A program made the position numbers and the translations under genes. DNA of 64,000 nt from Neorhizobium huautlense. GTDB taxonomy: Bacteria; Pseudomonadota; Alphaproteobacteria; Rhizobiales; Rhizobiaceae. Below the pieces are notes generated by a model. The model ran no database searches. It was not told the origin of the DNA and saw only the letters and a program-made list of their open reading frames with translations. Positions 23,555 to 32,450 of this stretch are shown here, piece after piece. Location of the stretch: positions 175,003 through 239,002 of the forward strand of contig NZ_JAUSRF010000008.1 in the NCBI RefSeq assembly GCF_030811685.1. Direction: 5' to 3'. Every line of letters starts with the position of its first letter. The stretch's first letter is position 1.

Positions 23555-25129
23555 ATGACACTTTCCCGCCCCACCATGGCGGCCATCCGATTTGGTTATG
23601 GTCTGAAGCCGGGTGACGAAAATGCGCCGGCCAGCGCTGCCGACCTGATGAAACAGGTCGAGCGAGGCGCCAAGGCAAAGGCGCGTTTTCCGCGGGAAGG
23701 GTTTGAGGGCCGGCGCGAAACGGCGCTGCGGCTGCTGTCTGTGCGGGCCGCAGAGGCGAAGACGGCGCAGGCCGGAAAACCCAATCCCGATCTGCGTCGA
23801 GATACGTTGCGGGAGGCGGACCGGATGCTACGGCGCGATTCGTTTGCGCGCATCATGCAGGCCGTTTATTCCCACAATGGCTTTTTCGAGCGGCTGGCGA
23901 GCTTCTGGATCGATCATTTTTCCGTCAACGCCCGCAAGACATATGCGATGCGGATGATCGTGTCGCTGTTCGAGGCTGAGGCGATCCGGCCCAATATCGG
24001 CGGACCGTTCGTCAACCTTCTGCATGCGGCGGTGCTGCATCCCGCCATGCTGTTCTATCTCGACCAGAACCGCTCGGTGGGGCCGGAATCGCAGGCCGGC
24101 CTGCGCAATGGCACCGGCCTCAACGAAAACCTCGGTCGCGAGCTCTTGGAATTGCACACGATGGGCGCGGGTTCCGGTTACACGCAGGAAGACGTGCGTG
24201 GCGCGGCGCTGATCCTGACCGGTGTGACAGTCGATGGCCGCACGCTGGCAGTCGGTTATCGCCGGGCAAGGGCCGAGCCGGGCCGGCTGTCGCTGCTGGG
24301 CAAGGTCTATGGCGAGGAAGGCCGCTCCGATGCCGATCATGTTGCAATGCTGGACGATCTGGCCAAGCGGCCGGAGACGGCCAGGCACGTTTGCCGCAAG
24401 CTGGTGAAGTATTTCATCGCCGATGAGCCGCCGGCCGAAATCGTCGAGGCGATGGTGGCCGCATGGACGGCGAGCGACGGCAACCTGACGGCGGTCTATC
24501 AGGCGATGCTGGATCATCCGCGCGCCTGGGACGGCGAGGGCCAGAAATTCAAGCAGCCTTTCGATTTCGTGGTGTCGGGCCTGCGTGCGCTCGACGTCAA
24601 GGAGGCGGACATGACGGCGCTGGCCAAAGCGCTGGATGACGAGGACGCGGAAGTGCCGCTGCGGCCCGACGAGGCCGAGGATGGCGACGACATGGTGCAG
24701 GCGGAAAAGCCGGGGCCGCGCGGCGCCGACATGGGCCGGCCGGATGCTGCCGCCAGTGCCGAGGATGGCGCCGCCAGCGACATCAAGAAATCCGCCACCA
24801 AGGCGGCGGCGCCAAAACCCGGTTTTGCCCGCGCCGTGACCTTTGGCGCGTTGCGGCGGATGGGGCAGCCGGTCTGGCAGCCGCCGAGCCCGGCAGGGTT
24901 TGCCGATGATGCGCAGGCATGGCTATCGCCGAGCCAGCTCAGCGAACGGATCGCCTGGGCAAGACTGGCCGTGCGCGGGCTGGGCAAGGATCTTGATCCT
25001 GCCGCTTTCCTGTCCACCACCCTTGCCGATGCAGCCCGGCCGGACACGACAAAAATCGTGGCGCAGGCGCCCAACAAGGTGCATGGCCTGACCATGGTTC
25101 TGGTTTCCCCGGAGTTCAACAGGAGATGA
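23555..25129 (+). CDS. DUF1800 domain protein
   Basis: A 524-residue protein of the DUF1800 family, with the signatures LASFWIDHFSVN (about 110-121), GLNENLGRELLELHTMG (about 188-204) and YTQEDVRGAALILTG. An acidic, Ala/Lys-rich linker (about 360-430) splits the C-terminal part. No signal peptide is seen. It is followed at once by a Tat-exported DUF1501 gene, its usual partner; the pair is of unknown function, possibly in extracytoplasmic oxidation or cell-surface chemistry. ATG 23555 follows GAGGTGCTCG. Confidence 0.88.
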   Translation: MTLSRPTMAAIRFGYGLKPGDENAPASAADLMKQVERGAKAKARFPREGFEGRRETALRLLSVRAAEAKTAQAGKPNPDLRRDTLREADRMLRRDSFARIMQAVYSHNGFFERLASFWIDHFSVNARKTYAMRMIVSLFEAEAIRPNIGGPFVNLLHAAVLHPAMLFYLDQNRSVGPESQAGLRNGTGLNENLGRELLELHTMGAGSGYTQEDVRGAALILTGVTVDGRTLAVGYRRARAEPGRLSLLGKVYGEEGRSDADHVAMLDDLAKRPETARHVCRKLVKYFIADEPPAEIVEAMVAAWTASDGNLTAVYQAMLDHPRAWDGEGQKFKQPFDFVVSGLRALDVKEADMTALAKALDDEDAEVPLRPDEAEDGDDMVQAEKPGPRGADMGRPDAAASAEDGAASDIKKSATKAAAPKPGFARAVTFGALRRMGQPVWQPPSPAGFADDAQAWLSPSQLSERIAWARLAVRGLGKDLDPAAFLSTTLADAARPDTTKIVAQAPNKVHGLTMVLVSPEFNRR

Positions 25130-25131
25130 CG

Positions 25132-26310
25132 ATGGACGCTTCGAACGATTTTCGACTGTCGCGCCGCGGCTTTCTCGCCTCTGCCTGCTGCCTCGCGGCC
25201 ATGCCGGTGATGACGCCGGTGAGTTTTGCCGCAGCCCCGGGTGATGCCCGTTTCGTGACGATCATTTTGCGCGGGGCGATGGATGGGCTGGATCTGTTGC
25301 AGCCTTATGGTGACGCGGCCTATGCGGGCTTGCGGCCAAAACTGGCGCTGACACCCGATACGGGCCTCACCGATCTCGACGGCCGTTTTGGCCTGCACCC
25401 GGCGGCAAAATCGCTGATGCCGCTGTGGCAGGCGCGCGAACTGGCCTTCGTGCATGCGGTTTCGACGCCTTACCGCAACGAGCGCAGCCATTTCGACGGG
25501 CAGGACATTCTGGAAAGCGGCGGCGCCGACAAACGCGAGCGCAATGGCTGGCTGAACCGCGCGCTGGCGACCATTCCGCGCACGGCGAGCCGCCGGGCGA
25601 TCGACATCAACACCTCTATGGAACTGATCCTCTCCGGTCCCAACGATGTCGATGTCTGGTCGGCGCAATCGGATGTGGCGCTTGCCGAGGACGAAGTGCG
25701 CTTCCTCGAACGGCTGTATGCCGGCGACCAGAGCTTTTCCAAGGCGTTCGAGGAGGCCGTGCGCACGGACATGTCGACCGATCCGCTTTATGCCGGCGGC
25801 AAGCGCGGTTCAGGTGTGGCCGACATGGCGAAACTTGCCGGCAATCTTTTGGCCCGCGATTACCGCATCGGCAGCTTTTCCATCAATGGCTGGGACACGC
25901 ATGTGAACCAGAAGGCGCAGTTCGCGCAAGTTGCCGGCACGCTGGCGCTGGCGATCACCACGCTGAAGGAGAGCATGGGCGCCGATGCCTGGTCGAAAAC
26001 CGTGGTTCTGGCGATGACCGAATTCGGCCGCACGGCACGCGAAAACGGCAGCGGCGGCACTGACCATGGCACGGGCGGTGTTGCGGTTCTGGCGGGCGGC
26101 GCGGTGGACGGCGGGAAGATTTTTGGGGAGTGGCCGGGACTGGGCGAAGACCAGCTTTACGAAGGCCGCGACCTGATGCCGACCGGCGACCTGCGCGAAC
26201 TGGCGGCGGCGATGATCCACAAACAGTATGGCGTCTCTGTCGGCGACCTCACCACCAAGGTGTTTCCGGGGCTGAGTTTTGATGCGGGATCGGTGTATTT
26301 GCGGGGGTGA
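25132..26310 (+). CDS. DUF1501 protein with Tat signal
   Basis: A 392-residue protein. The N-terminus carries a twin-arginine signal (LSRRGFLASACCLAAMP) followed by an Ala-rich cleavage zone, so it is exported folded to the periplasm. The body has the sulfatase-like DUF1501 motifs: ILRGAMDGLDLLQPYGD, RNERSHFDGQDILESGG, NGWDTHVNQ, FGRTARENGSGGTDHGTGG. AGGAG sits six bases before ATG 25132; ATG 25126 overlaps the DUF1800 stop but has no room for a ribosome site. Function unknown, likely a metal-dependent hydrolase-like fold working with the DUF1800 protein. Confidence 0.88.
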   Translation: MDASNDFRLSRRGFLASACCLAAMPVMTPVSFAAAPGDARFVTIILRGAMDGLDLLQPYGDAAYAGLRPKLALTPDTGLTDLDGRFGLHPAAKSLMPLWQARELAFVHAVSTPYRNERSHFDGQDILESGGADKRERNGWLNRALATIPRTASRRAIDINTSMELILSGPNDVDVWSAQSDVALAEDEVRFLERLYAGDQSFSKAFEEAVRTDMSTDPLYAGGKRGSGVADMAKLAGNLLARDYRIGSFSINGWDTHVNQKAQFAQVAGTLALAITTLKESMGADAWSKTVVLAMTEFGRTARENGSGGTDHGTGGVAVLAGGAVDGGKIFGEWPGLGEDQLYEGRDLMPTGDLRELAAAMIHKQYGVSVGDLTTKVFPGLSFDAGSVYLRG

Positions 26311-26317
26311 GGAATGG

Positions 26318-26469
26318 TCGGCGCAGCCGACGAAACGATCCAGTGAATCGTTTCGAATGACGAACGCCCTGAGCCTGAGCGAAGGGCGGGGATAGGTTGC
26401 CTTACGGACTGAGTCCGGAAATGCGGAGAGCTCGCTATAGACCCTTCTCCCCGCGCGCGGGGAGAAGGG
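26318..26469. repeat. Mosaic of five hairpins between convergent genes (RIME-like)
   Basis: Five successive inverted repeats: TCGGC-GCA-GCCGA (26318-26330), CGAAACGAT-N7-ATCGTTTCG (26331-26355), CGCCCT-N12-AGGGCG (26365-26388), CGGAC-TGA-GTCCG (26405-26417), and a perfect 28-base palindrome of CCCTTCTCCCCGCG and its complement (26442-26469). This resembles rhizobial intergenic mosaic elements. It fills the gap between DUF1501 and the convergent methyltransferase and would also act as a two-way terminator. Confidence 0.75.
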
Positions 26470-26490
26470 ACCAGCCGCACCACCCTTTTC

Positions 26491-27297
26491 TTACTTCAAC
26501 CTTGCCACAACCAGATGGCCCGGGCTTGGCTCGCCATCCTGCATGCGCACGTTGATCTCCGACATTTCGATGAGGTCGAAGCCGGTTTCCTTCAGGCGGT
26601 CGAGGATATAGCTTTCGGCGTGCACGAAACGCTGGTGCGGGCCGACGATGTAAGGACGACCGTCTTCTGCCGGCAGGGTTTCCGAGGAAAAGACAAAGAT
26701 GCCGCCCTTGACCATGTTTTCAGCGGCGCCGAAGAAGATCGGTTCCAGCGCGCCGAGATAGGGCAGCACGTCTGTGGCCGTGATCAGGTCAAAGGGTTCG
26801 TCGTCATTGTCTTCCAGAAAATCCTCGACCTCGCCGACGTAAAGCGTCTCGTAAAGATCCTTTTCATGGGCGATCTGCACCATGTTTTCGGAAATATCGA
26901 GGCCGGTAATGTCTTCCGCCATGTCGCGCAGGGCGCCGCCGGTGAGGCCGGTGCCGCAGCCGAGATCGAGCATGCGCTTGAACGGCCCGAGATCGAGCGA
27001 CTGCAGGTGCTGGCGCACCATCATGGGCACGGTATAGCCCAACTGCTCGACCAGAATGTCCTCAAAACTTTCGGCATGCTGGTCGAACAGGGTTTCGACA
27101 TAGGCATCCGGCGCGCGCGGCGGGGTTTCGCCACGGCCCATGGAGGCGAGGCGGACGGCGGCGCCGCCGTGGTCTTCCGGGTCGAGCTCGAGCACTTCGG
27201 CATAAGCCTTGGCGGCGGCATCGAGATCGCCGGATTTTTCCAGTTCCAATGCGCGGTTATAGGCTTCGGCCAGGGCTTCCTCGTCGATCTTGGTCAT
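26491..27297 (-). CDS. TPR-containing SAM-dependent methyltransferase
   Basis: A 268-residue protein. The N-terminus has about one and a half TPR-like helices (EEALAEAYNRALELEKSGDLDAAAKAYAEVLELDP). A class I methyltransferase follows, with motif I MLDLGCGTGLTGG (about 109-121), motif II ITGLDISENMV and post-motif TATDVLPYLG. The substrate is not evident. Related proteins are often annotated as predicted methyltransferases of contractile or respiratory-assembly type, but nothing here decides. It stands alone, convergent with DUF1501. Confidence 0.85.
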   Translation of the reverse strand: MTKIDEEALAEAYNRALELEKSGDLDAAAKAYAEVLELDPEDHGGAAVRLASMGRGETPPRAPDAYVETLFDQHAESFEDILVEQLGYTVPMMVRQHLQSLDLGPFKRMLDLGCGTGLTGGALRDMAEDITGLDISENMVQIAHEKDLYETLYVGEVEDFLEDNDDEPFDLITATDVLPYLGALEPIFFGAAENMVKGGIFVFSSETLPAEDGRPYIVGPHQRFVHAESYILDRLKETGFDLIEMSEINVRMQDGEPSPGHLVVARLK

Positions 27298-27488
27298 GGC
27301 GCGTCCTTTTCCGGTGCCGGTTGATATGGGCGCGCTTTTAGCCTGTGCGGGCGTTTTTGCAATGGTGGATGGTGGGCGGCGTGCCTCAGCTTTGCCTGAA
27401 TGGCGCGTTCAGGTGGAGTTCAGCCTGTAATGCTCAGGTTTGGGAACAATTTTAATGGGTGGCCGTTGAGGGCTGCCCGAACACTACC

Positions 27489-27508
27489 AGGCTCCCGAAG
27501 AGGAGCCT
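27489..27508 (+). promoter_or_regulatory. Leader hairpin before the OmpA-like gene
   Basis: AGGCTCC pairs with GGAGCCT around a CGAAGA loop, 42 bases before the ATG at 27551. A near-perfect ribosome binding site AAGGAGG (27540-27546) follows. The hairpin could protect the mRNA or tune expression of this abundant type of envelope protein. Confidence 0.45.
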
Positions 27509-27550
27509 CGATCAGAATTTGCAGGGATGCGAGATCACCAAGGAGGTCCC

Positions 27551-29782
27551 ATGTCGAAGAAACAACGTTTGATGACAGGTGTGGCAATGCCCGTCCTGTC
27601 GCTGTCATTGATATGGCAGCCGGCGCTGGCCGCACCGGTTGCGCCGGGCGCGATCGCCGTGCCGGCGCATAATGAAGTGATCCGTGTGCAGGAACAGCCA
27701 GCCGAGGGGCAAATCATTGTTCCGCCGGGCGCTGCACCCCAGCAGGAAGAGGCCCCGGCCGAGCGGCCGCGCCGCGAGCGCGCACCCGAGCCTCAGGCCG
27801 AACCCCAGGCTGAGCCGAGGGCCCGCGAGGCCGCGCCGGAGCCGGAAGCGCCGCGTCCGCGCCGTGAAGCCCCCGCTGAGCAGCAACAGGAGCGCCCGCG
27901 TCGCGAGCAACCCGCGGCCGAGGAACAGCAGCAGGAGCCGCGCCAGCGTCCGCGCCGCGAACAGGCGCCGAGCGCCGACGAACAGCCCGCGGAACGTCCG
28001 CAGCGCCCGGCCCGCACCCAGGAAGGGAGTGGCGAGGCGCAGCCGGGTGCCGAGCGTCCACGCGGTGAACGGCCGCGTGGCGAAAACCCGTCAGGTGAGG
28101 GCCGTCCGCGTGGCGAGCGTCCTCAGGGTGAACGCCCGAGCCGCGAGCAGCCTGCCGAAACACCCGCAGAAAAGCCGGCTCCGGCCGAAAAACCTGCCGC
28201 TCCGGCGGCCGAAGCGCCTGCTGCCGCCCCCGAGGCGGCCCCTGAGGCAGCACCCGCACCACGCCCAGCCCGCCCGACTGAGGGTTCGCGCCCGGCACGG
28301 CCGGCCGAGGGCCAGGCCCCCGCTGCCGGCGAGGCCGCACCGGGACAGGCTCCTGCGCCACGTCCGGGCAGAGCGCCGGCGACTGAAGGTGCAGCACCTT
28401 CCGAGCCGGCCGCACCGGGCCAGTCCGGTGCGGCGCCTGCTGCCCCGGACGCAGCGCCTGGCGCCGCACCCGGCCAGCCGGCACCCGGTCAGGCCGCAGC
28501 TCCTCCGGCAGGGCCGCGCACGCCGGAAGAAATCGAGCGTGCCAAGGAAATCGCCAAGGATCCGGCTTCCGCCACCGGTCCGGTCGTGTTGCCGGTCGAA
28601 AACGGTGCCGCCATTCTCGACAGCGCCAAGGAATATCCATCGGCACCGGCTGCTGCCCCGGATCAGGTGGGTCGTCCGCGTGGTCCGCGCGAAGGCGGCC
28701 CTCGTGAAGGTGGCCCACGTCCGCCACGTGGCGGAGCAGAAGGTGGTCCGGCCGTTGCCGCACCCGCGGGCCCGCCGCCACCGCCGCCGACCTCCGATGC
28801 CGAGGCACAGGCGCTTGCGCCGGGCGAACGTCCGCGTCCGCCGGTCAAGATGGAAGCAGCAACCGCAGAACGGGGTGAACGCCTCGACGGTCGTCCGCGC
28901 TTCGAACGCCCCGAAGGTTTTCGCGAGCGCGGTGGCGACCGGGATGGTGGCCGCGTGATCCTGCAGTTCGACAACCGCACCATCGTGCGCCATGACGACA
29001 GCCGCCGTTTCTACGACGAGGGCTACGAGCCGGAATACGAGCGCCTGCGCGGCGGCCGTACCCGCGAAATCATCGACCGCGACGGCGGTGTGCAGATCGT
29101 CACGATCCGCAACCGTTACGGCGATGTGGTGCAGCGTTCGCGCATCGATCGCGACGGCCGTGAATACGTGCTCTATTACGCACCCGAGTTGATGGACGAC
29201 CGCGACCAGCCGCGCCGCTGGCGCGATCCGGGTCTCGACCTGCCGCCCATGCGCCTGACGGTGCCGCTGGACGACTACATCATCGACACCTCCTCCGAGC
29301 CGGACCGGGATTATTACGATTTCCTGGAACAGCCGCCGGTGGAGCGCGTCGAGCGCGTCTATTCGCTGGATGAAGTACGCTATTCGGCGCGTATCCGCGA
29401 CAAGGTACGCCGTATCGACCTTGACACGATCACCTTTGCGACCGGTAGTGCCGATATCCCGATGAACCAGGCGTCTTCGCTGCGCAAGGTGGCGGATGCG
29501 ATCAAGGAAGTGCTCGACCGCGACCCGGCCGAAACCTTCCTCATCGAAGGCCATACCGACGCCGTCGGGTCCGACGACAGCAATCTCGTTCTGTCCGACG
29601 AACGCGCGGAATCGGTGGCCCGCGTGCTGACCGACGCATTCGGCATCGCGCCGGAAAACCTTGCGACCCAAGGTTATGGCGAGCGTTACCTGAAGGTGCG
29701 CACGGACGGTCCTTCGCAGGAAAACCGCCGCGTCACCATCCGCCGCATCACCCCGCTGGTGAAACCGGTGGCGCAGAAGTAA
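27551..29782 (+). CDS. OmpA-family protein with long Pro/Ala/Arg/Glu-rich region
   Basis: A 743-residue envelope protein. An N-terminal signal peptide ends near QPALAAP (about residues 1-30). Residues from about 55 to 435 are low complexity: first Arg/Glu/Pro-rich (RPRRERAPEPQAE), then repeated GERPRGE units, then Ala/Pro-rich and Gly/Pro/Arg-rich. An Arg/Asp-rich YD region follows. The C-terminal OmpA domain (about 623-735) has ITFATGSADIP, IEGHTDAVGSDDSN, LSDERAESV and GYGERY and binds peptidoglycan. The ATG at 27551 follows AAGGAGG; an upstream in-frame ATG at 27527 precedes that site. The product probably ties the outer envelope to the wall. Confidence 0.88.
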   Translation: MSKKQRLMTGVAMPVLSLSLIWQPALAAPVAPGAIAVPAHNEVIRVQEQPAEGQIIVPPGAAPQQEEAPAERPRRERAPEPQAEPQAEPRAREAAPEPEAPRPRREAPAEQQQERPRREQPAAEEQQQEPRQRPRREQAPSADEQPAERPQRPARTQEGSGEAQPGAERPRGERPRGENPSGEGRPRGERPQGERPSREQPAETPAEKPAPAEKPAAPAAEAPAAAPEAAPEAAPAPRPARPTEGSRPARPAEGQAPAAGEAAPGQAPAPRPGRAPATEGAAPSEPAAPGQSGAAPAAPDAAPGAAPGQPAPGQAAAPPAGPRTPEEIERAKEIAKDPASATGPVVLPVENGAAILDSAKEYPSAPAAAPDQVGRPRGPREGGPREGGPRPPRGGAEGGPAVAAPAGPPPPPPTSDAEAQALAPGERPRPPVKMEAATAERGERLDGRPRFERPEGFRERGGDRDGGRVILQFDNRTIVRHDDSRRFYDEGYEPEYERLRGGRTREIIDRDGGVQIVTIRNRYGDVVQRSRIDRDGREYVLYYAPELMDDRDQPRRWRDPGLDLPPMRLTVPLDDYIIDTSSEPDRDYYDFLEQPPVERVERVYSLDEVRYSARIRDKVRRIDLDTITFATGSADIPMNQASSLRKVADAIKEVLDRDPAETFLIEGHTDAVGSDDSNLVLSDERAESVARVLTDAFGIAPENLATQGYGERYLKVRTDGPSQENRRVTIRRITPLVKPVAQK

Positions 29783-29802
29783 CAGCGTCCGCATCGACGA
29801 TG

Positions 29803-29835
29803 AAAGCCGCCGGGTTTGCGCCCGGCGGCTTTTTT
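29803..29835 (+). terminator. Rho-independent terminator after the OmpA-like gene
   Basis: AAAGCCGCCGGG and CCCGGCGGCTTTTTT form a 12-pair stem with a short loop, followed by six T residues. It sits 21 bases after the stop codon. A textbook intrinsic terminator. Confidence 0.93.
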
Positions 29836-29909
29836 ATGCGGTTTTTACCAGCTGGACAGGAGAGGTTCCGGCACTAGTTCTGGTTTCCGGATAGCATGCG
29901 AGGGGCGAG

Positions 29910-30347
29910 ATGATTTTTCGGGTATTTTTGAAGAAGGCGGCAATCGCTGCGGCGGTGGTCGCGATGATGGGCGGTGCGCCATATGCTGCTGCTTGGGCGC
30001 AGGACGGTTTTGACACACAGCGTCAGCAGAGTGCCAAGCAACCGCAAAAATCTGCCGGGGCAGTGGTCCGCGATGCCGTGATGAAGAACTGGAGTATGGC
30101 TGGGGAAGCGCCTTCGCCGCCTCGGGTGCGGATCCGCTTCAATCTCCACCGGGACGGTTCGCTGAATGGCAATCCCGTGGTGGAAACCGTGTCGGATGAT
30201 CCGCGCTTCCCGGTTTTTGCAGCGAGTGCCCGGCGGGCAATCCTGAAGGCGCTGCCGTTCGACCTTTCCGCTTATTCCGAGAGCTACGAGGACTGGAAGG
30301 AGGTCGTCATAACTTTCGACGCCTCCGAGATGGAGAGCGCCCTGTAA
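29910..30347 (+). CDS. Secreted TolA/TonB C-terminal-like protein
   Basis: A 145-residue protein with a signal peptide (KKAAIAAAVVAMMGGAPYAAAWA, cleavage near residue 30). The mature part has VRDAVMKNWSMAGEAPSPPRVRIRFNLHRDGSLNGNPVVETVSDDPRF, which matches the alpha-beta fold of TolA/TonB C-terminal domains (a strand pair with RDGSL and a helix with FAASARRAILKALPFDL). It may act in envelope integrity together with or independent of Tol-Pal. No tol genes are near. It lies between a terminator and a convergent acetyltransferase gene, so it is a single-gene unit. Confidence 0.75.
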   Translation: MIFRVFLKKAAIAAAVVAMMGGAPYAAAWAQDGFDTQRQQSAKQPQKSAGAVVRDAVMKNWSMAGEAPSPPRVRIRFNLHRDGSLNGNPVVETVSDDPRFPVFAASARRAILKALPFDLSAYSESYEDWKEVVITFDASEMESAL

Positions 30348-30412
30348 AGTCTCACGGAAGGGAGTGGCCGCTCTTCGACGCATAGCTTCGATAGCCGACG
30401 AGCGGCTGGATG

Positions 30413-30988
30413 TCAGAGTGCCTTGTCGAAATCGACCGACGTATCCGTTCCGCCCGACGGTGATGGGTAGGAAAACCGGCCAAACTCCCGGTAGCCACGG
30501 CTGGCCCAGAAGGACAGTGTGGCCGGCGTCTGTGCATCGGCGTGCAGATAGGCGATGTCATATCCGAGCGCGCTGGCATCCGCTTCCAGCACTGAGACGA
30601 TACGGCTGCCGAGACCTTTTCCGCGTATGGCCGGATCGAGATAAACGCGGGCGATCTGGCAGGTTTTTTTATTGCCGTAACGACCGGACAGACGGGCAAA
30701 GGTGCCGGGTTTGCGGGAAAGATCGTACAGGCCGCCGGCGGCGATGATGTTTTGGCGCGCATCACGAACAATGCGGAAGCTGCCGGCATTCTGTGATGAA
30801 TACCAGCCATTTTCGGCGTTGCCGGTCAGGCTGTCGAGATCCGCATGCCAGTCGCTGTTGTATTCGATGCCGTAAAACTCACGGATGATGCGCAGGCAGA
30901 ATTTTTTCGCTTCATCGCCGTTGCCTGTGGCGGCCAGCGTTTCGATTGCATATGTCTGGGGCATGGATGGCTGAGAGGGATCTGGCAT
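30413..30988 (-). CDS. GNAT-family acetyltransferase
   Basis: A 191-residue protein of the GNAT superfamily. The acetyl-CoA binding motif A is seen in ARVYLDPAIRGKGLGSRIVSVLEADASALGYD (about 115-146), followed by motif B LSFWASRGYREFGRF. The substrate is unknown. The ATG at 30988 overlaps the ATG of the divergent cyclotransferase gene; an internal ATG at 30964 (MPQTYAIETL) gives a 22-base separation and is equally plausible. Confidence 0.85.
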   Translation of the reverse strand: MPDPSQPSMPQTYAIETLAATGNGDEAKKFCLRIIREFYGIEYNSDWHADLDSLTGNAENGWYSSQNAGSFRIVRDARQNIIAAGGLYDLSRKPGTFARLSGRYGNKKTCQIARVYLDPAIRGKGLGSRIVSVLEADASALGYDIAYLHADAQTPATLSFWASRGYREFGRFSYPSPSGGTDTSVDFDKAL

Positions 30989-31328
30989 GGACGAGACCGT
31001 TTTTCTGTTTTCCTACGGAACGCTGCAATATCCGGACGTGCAAAAATCGTCGTTCGGGCGGCTTCTGGATGGCACTGACGATGCCATGCCGGGTTTCACC
31101 AAGGAAATGGTCGAAATTACCGACCCGGATGTTCTGGCCAAAAGCGGCGAACGGTTCCACCCGATCGTCATGTCCTCCGGCGATCCGGCCGATGAAGTGG
31201 CCGGCAAGGTGTTTCGCATCACACCGGCGGAACTGGCGGCCGCCGATGCCTATGAAGTGTCCGATTACAAGCGGATCGAGGTTCCGCTCAAATCCGGCAT
31301 TCTCGCCTGGGTCTATGTGAAGGCCTAA
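30987..31328 (+). CDS. Gamma-glutamylcyclotransferase-like (AIG2/GGCT fold) protein
   Basis: A 113-residue protein with the fold signature FLFSYGTLQYPDVQ (residues 6-19) and the catalytic glutamate region ELAAADAYEVSDYKRIEV. Members cyclise gamma-glutamyl amino acids or related peptides to 5-oxoproline; the exact substrate cannot be told from sequence. It is divergent from the acetyltransferase with which it shares the CATG start sequence. Confidence 0.88.
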   Translation: MDETVFLFSYGTLQYPDVQKSSFGRLLDGTDDAMPGFTKEMVEITDPDVLAKSGERFHPIVMSSGDPADEVAGKVFRITPAELAAADAYEVSDYKRIEVPLKSGILAWVYVKA

Positions 31329-31340
31329 ACGGCTGACGCC

Positions 31341-31826
31341 TTATGCGCTCGCTGCAATGAAAATTTCGGCGACACGCTCGATGCCTGCCTGATCGTCGGC
31401 ATCGAAACGCGACGGGATCGGGCTGTCGAGATCGATGACGCCGATGACCTCGTCACCGCGAAAGATCGGCACGACTAGTTCCGAGCGCGAGGCGGCATCG
31501 CAGGCGATATGGCCGGGAAAGGCATGCACGTCCTCGACAAGCATGGACTGGCGTTTTTGTACTGCTGCCCCGCAGACGCCGCGACCGACCGGAATGCGCA
31601 CGCAGGCGGTCTTGCCCTGAAACGGGCCGAGCACGAGTTCGCCTTCCTTCATGAGATAAAAACCGGCCCAGTTGAGGTCGGGCATCATCTGGAAAAGCAG
31701 CGCCGACGTGTTGGCGGCATTGGCGATAAAATCCCGCTCTCCGTCGAGAAGGGCAGCCAGCTGCTGGGTGAGCTGGCGATAGAATTCCGGCTTGTTTTCG
31801 GTTTCGATCGCGGTGGTCTCGAACAT
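31341..31826 (-). CDS. msrC: Free methionine-(R)-sulfoxide reductase (GAF domain)
   Basis: A 161-residue GAF-domain protein. The family cysteines are in the segments KTACVRIPVGRGVCGAAV and HIACDAASRSELVVPIF, and the ending GVIDLDSPIPSRFDADD is typical of fRMsr. It reduces free methionine-R-sulfoxide in the cytoplasm with thioredoxin. ATG 31826 is chosen because GAGGAGCCGCC precedes it and the family begins at MFETT; the upstream in-frame ATG at 31907 adds an implausible extension. Convergent with the GGCT-like gene. Confidence 0.9.
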   Translation of the reverse strand: MFETTAIETENKPEFYRQLTQQLAALLDGERDFIANAANTSALLFQMMPDLNWAGFYLMKEGELVLGPFQGKTACVRIPVGRGVCGAAVQKRQSMLVEDVHAFPGHIACDAASRSELVVPIFRGDEVIGVIDLDSPIPSRFDADDQAGIERVAEIFIAASA

Positions 31827-31956
31827 GGCGGCTCCTCTCGATGTGTTGAGGCGGTTTAGGCTGGGAAATTTCTCGCGGCAAGAGTGGATTGCGAAAGCAA
31901 TCGGCAATCATATGATGGGATGCTACCGCTGCCTGAAAGCGATATTGTGGGGCTCC

Positions 31957-32343
31957 ATGCATTCCACCCTTCCCAAAGATCCTGTGGTTCTGGGACAGTT
32001 GCGCCGGCTCAACATCGTCTTGCCGCTGGCCGGGGTTATTGTGCTGGGCTTGGCCGGTGCCGTTTATATGTGGCGGCTGAACTCATTCGACAGGACGATC
32101 GCGACGATCGAGGCTGTCTGGGATGCAGAGCAGTATGGCCATGGCGAAAAATACACTTTTACGTTTGGCCTCCTGAGCTTCAGCCGCATTGGGCCGGACG
32201 GGCAGAGCCATCTGTGCCGACACCCGTTCAGGATTGGCCGGCCTGACGAAAAGTTTCGCGTCGGGGAAAAGCTGGAGATCATTCCGGCGAGGGGAAGCTG
32301 CCAGCGGGTGGATGTGATCGGGCGGGCGGAATTGCAGGAATAG
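31957..32343 (+). CDS. Small membrane protein, possibly DUF3592-like
   Basis: A 128-residue protein. One strong membrane segment (LNIVLPLAGVIVLGLAGAVYMWRL, about 17-40) is followed by a beta-rich soluble part with a heart of GEKYTFTFGLLSFSRIGPDGQSHLCRHPF. The pattern (membrane helix plus YxFxFxxxxG beta sandwich) is reminiscent of DUF3592, but I am not sure. ATG 31957 is chosen; a longer frame from 31792 overlaps the msrC promoter. Function unknown. Confidence 0.6.
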   Translation: MHSTLPKDPVVLGQLRRLNIVLPLAGVIVLGLAGAVYMWRLNSFDRTIATIEAVWDAEQYGHGEKYTFTFGLLSFSRIGPDGQSHLCRHPFRIGRPDEKFRVGEKLEIIPARGSCQRVDVIGRAELQE

Positions 32344-32450
32344 GGCTTTGTATCCGCTACGTCATCAGGCTTGATCTTCCTGATTGCCCCGTGTCGCCGC
32401 GCAGGCTAGTGGCATGACACGCAAATGTGGTGAACAGGAACAAGGCGCGC

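Noticed and set aside
27714..29794. Long Ala/Arg-rich frames in other readings of the OmpA-like gene
   Set aside because: Low-complexity GC-rich DNA is open in several frames; only the + frame from 27551 has a signal peptide, OmpA domain and a ribosome site.
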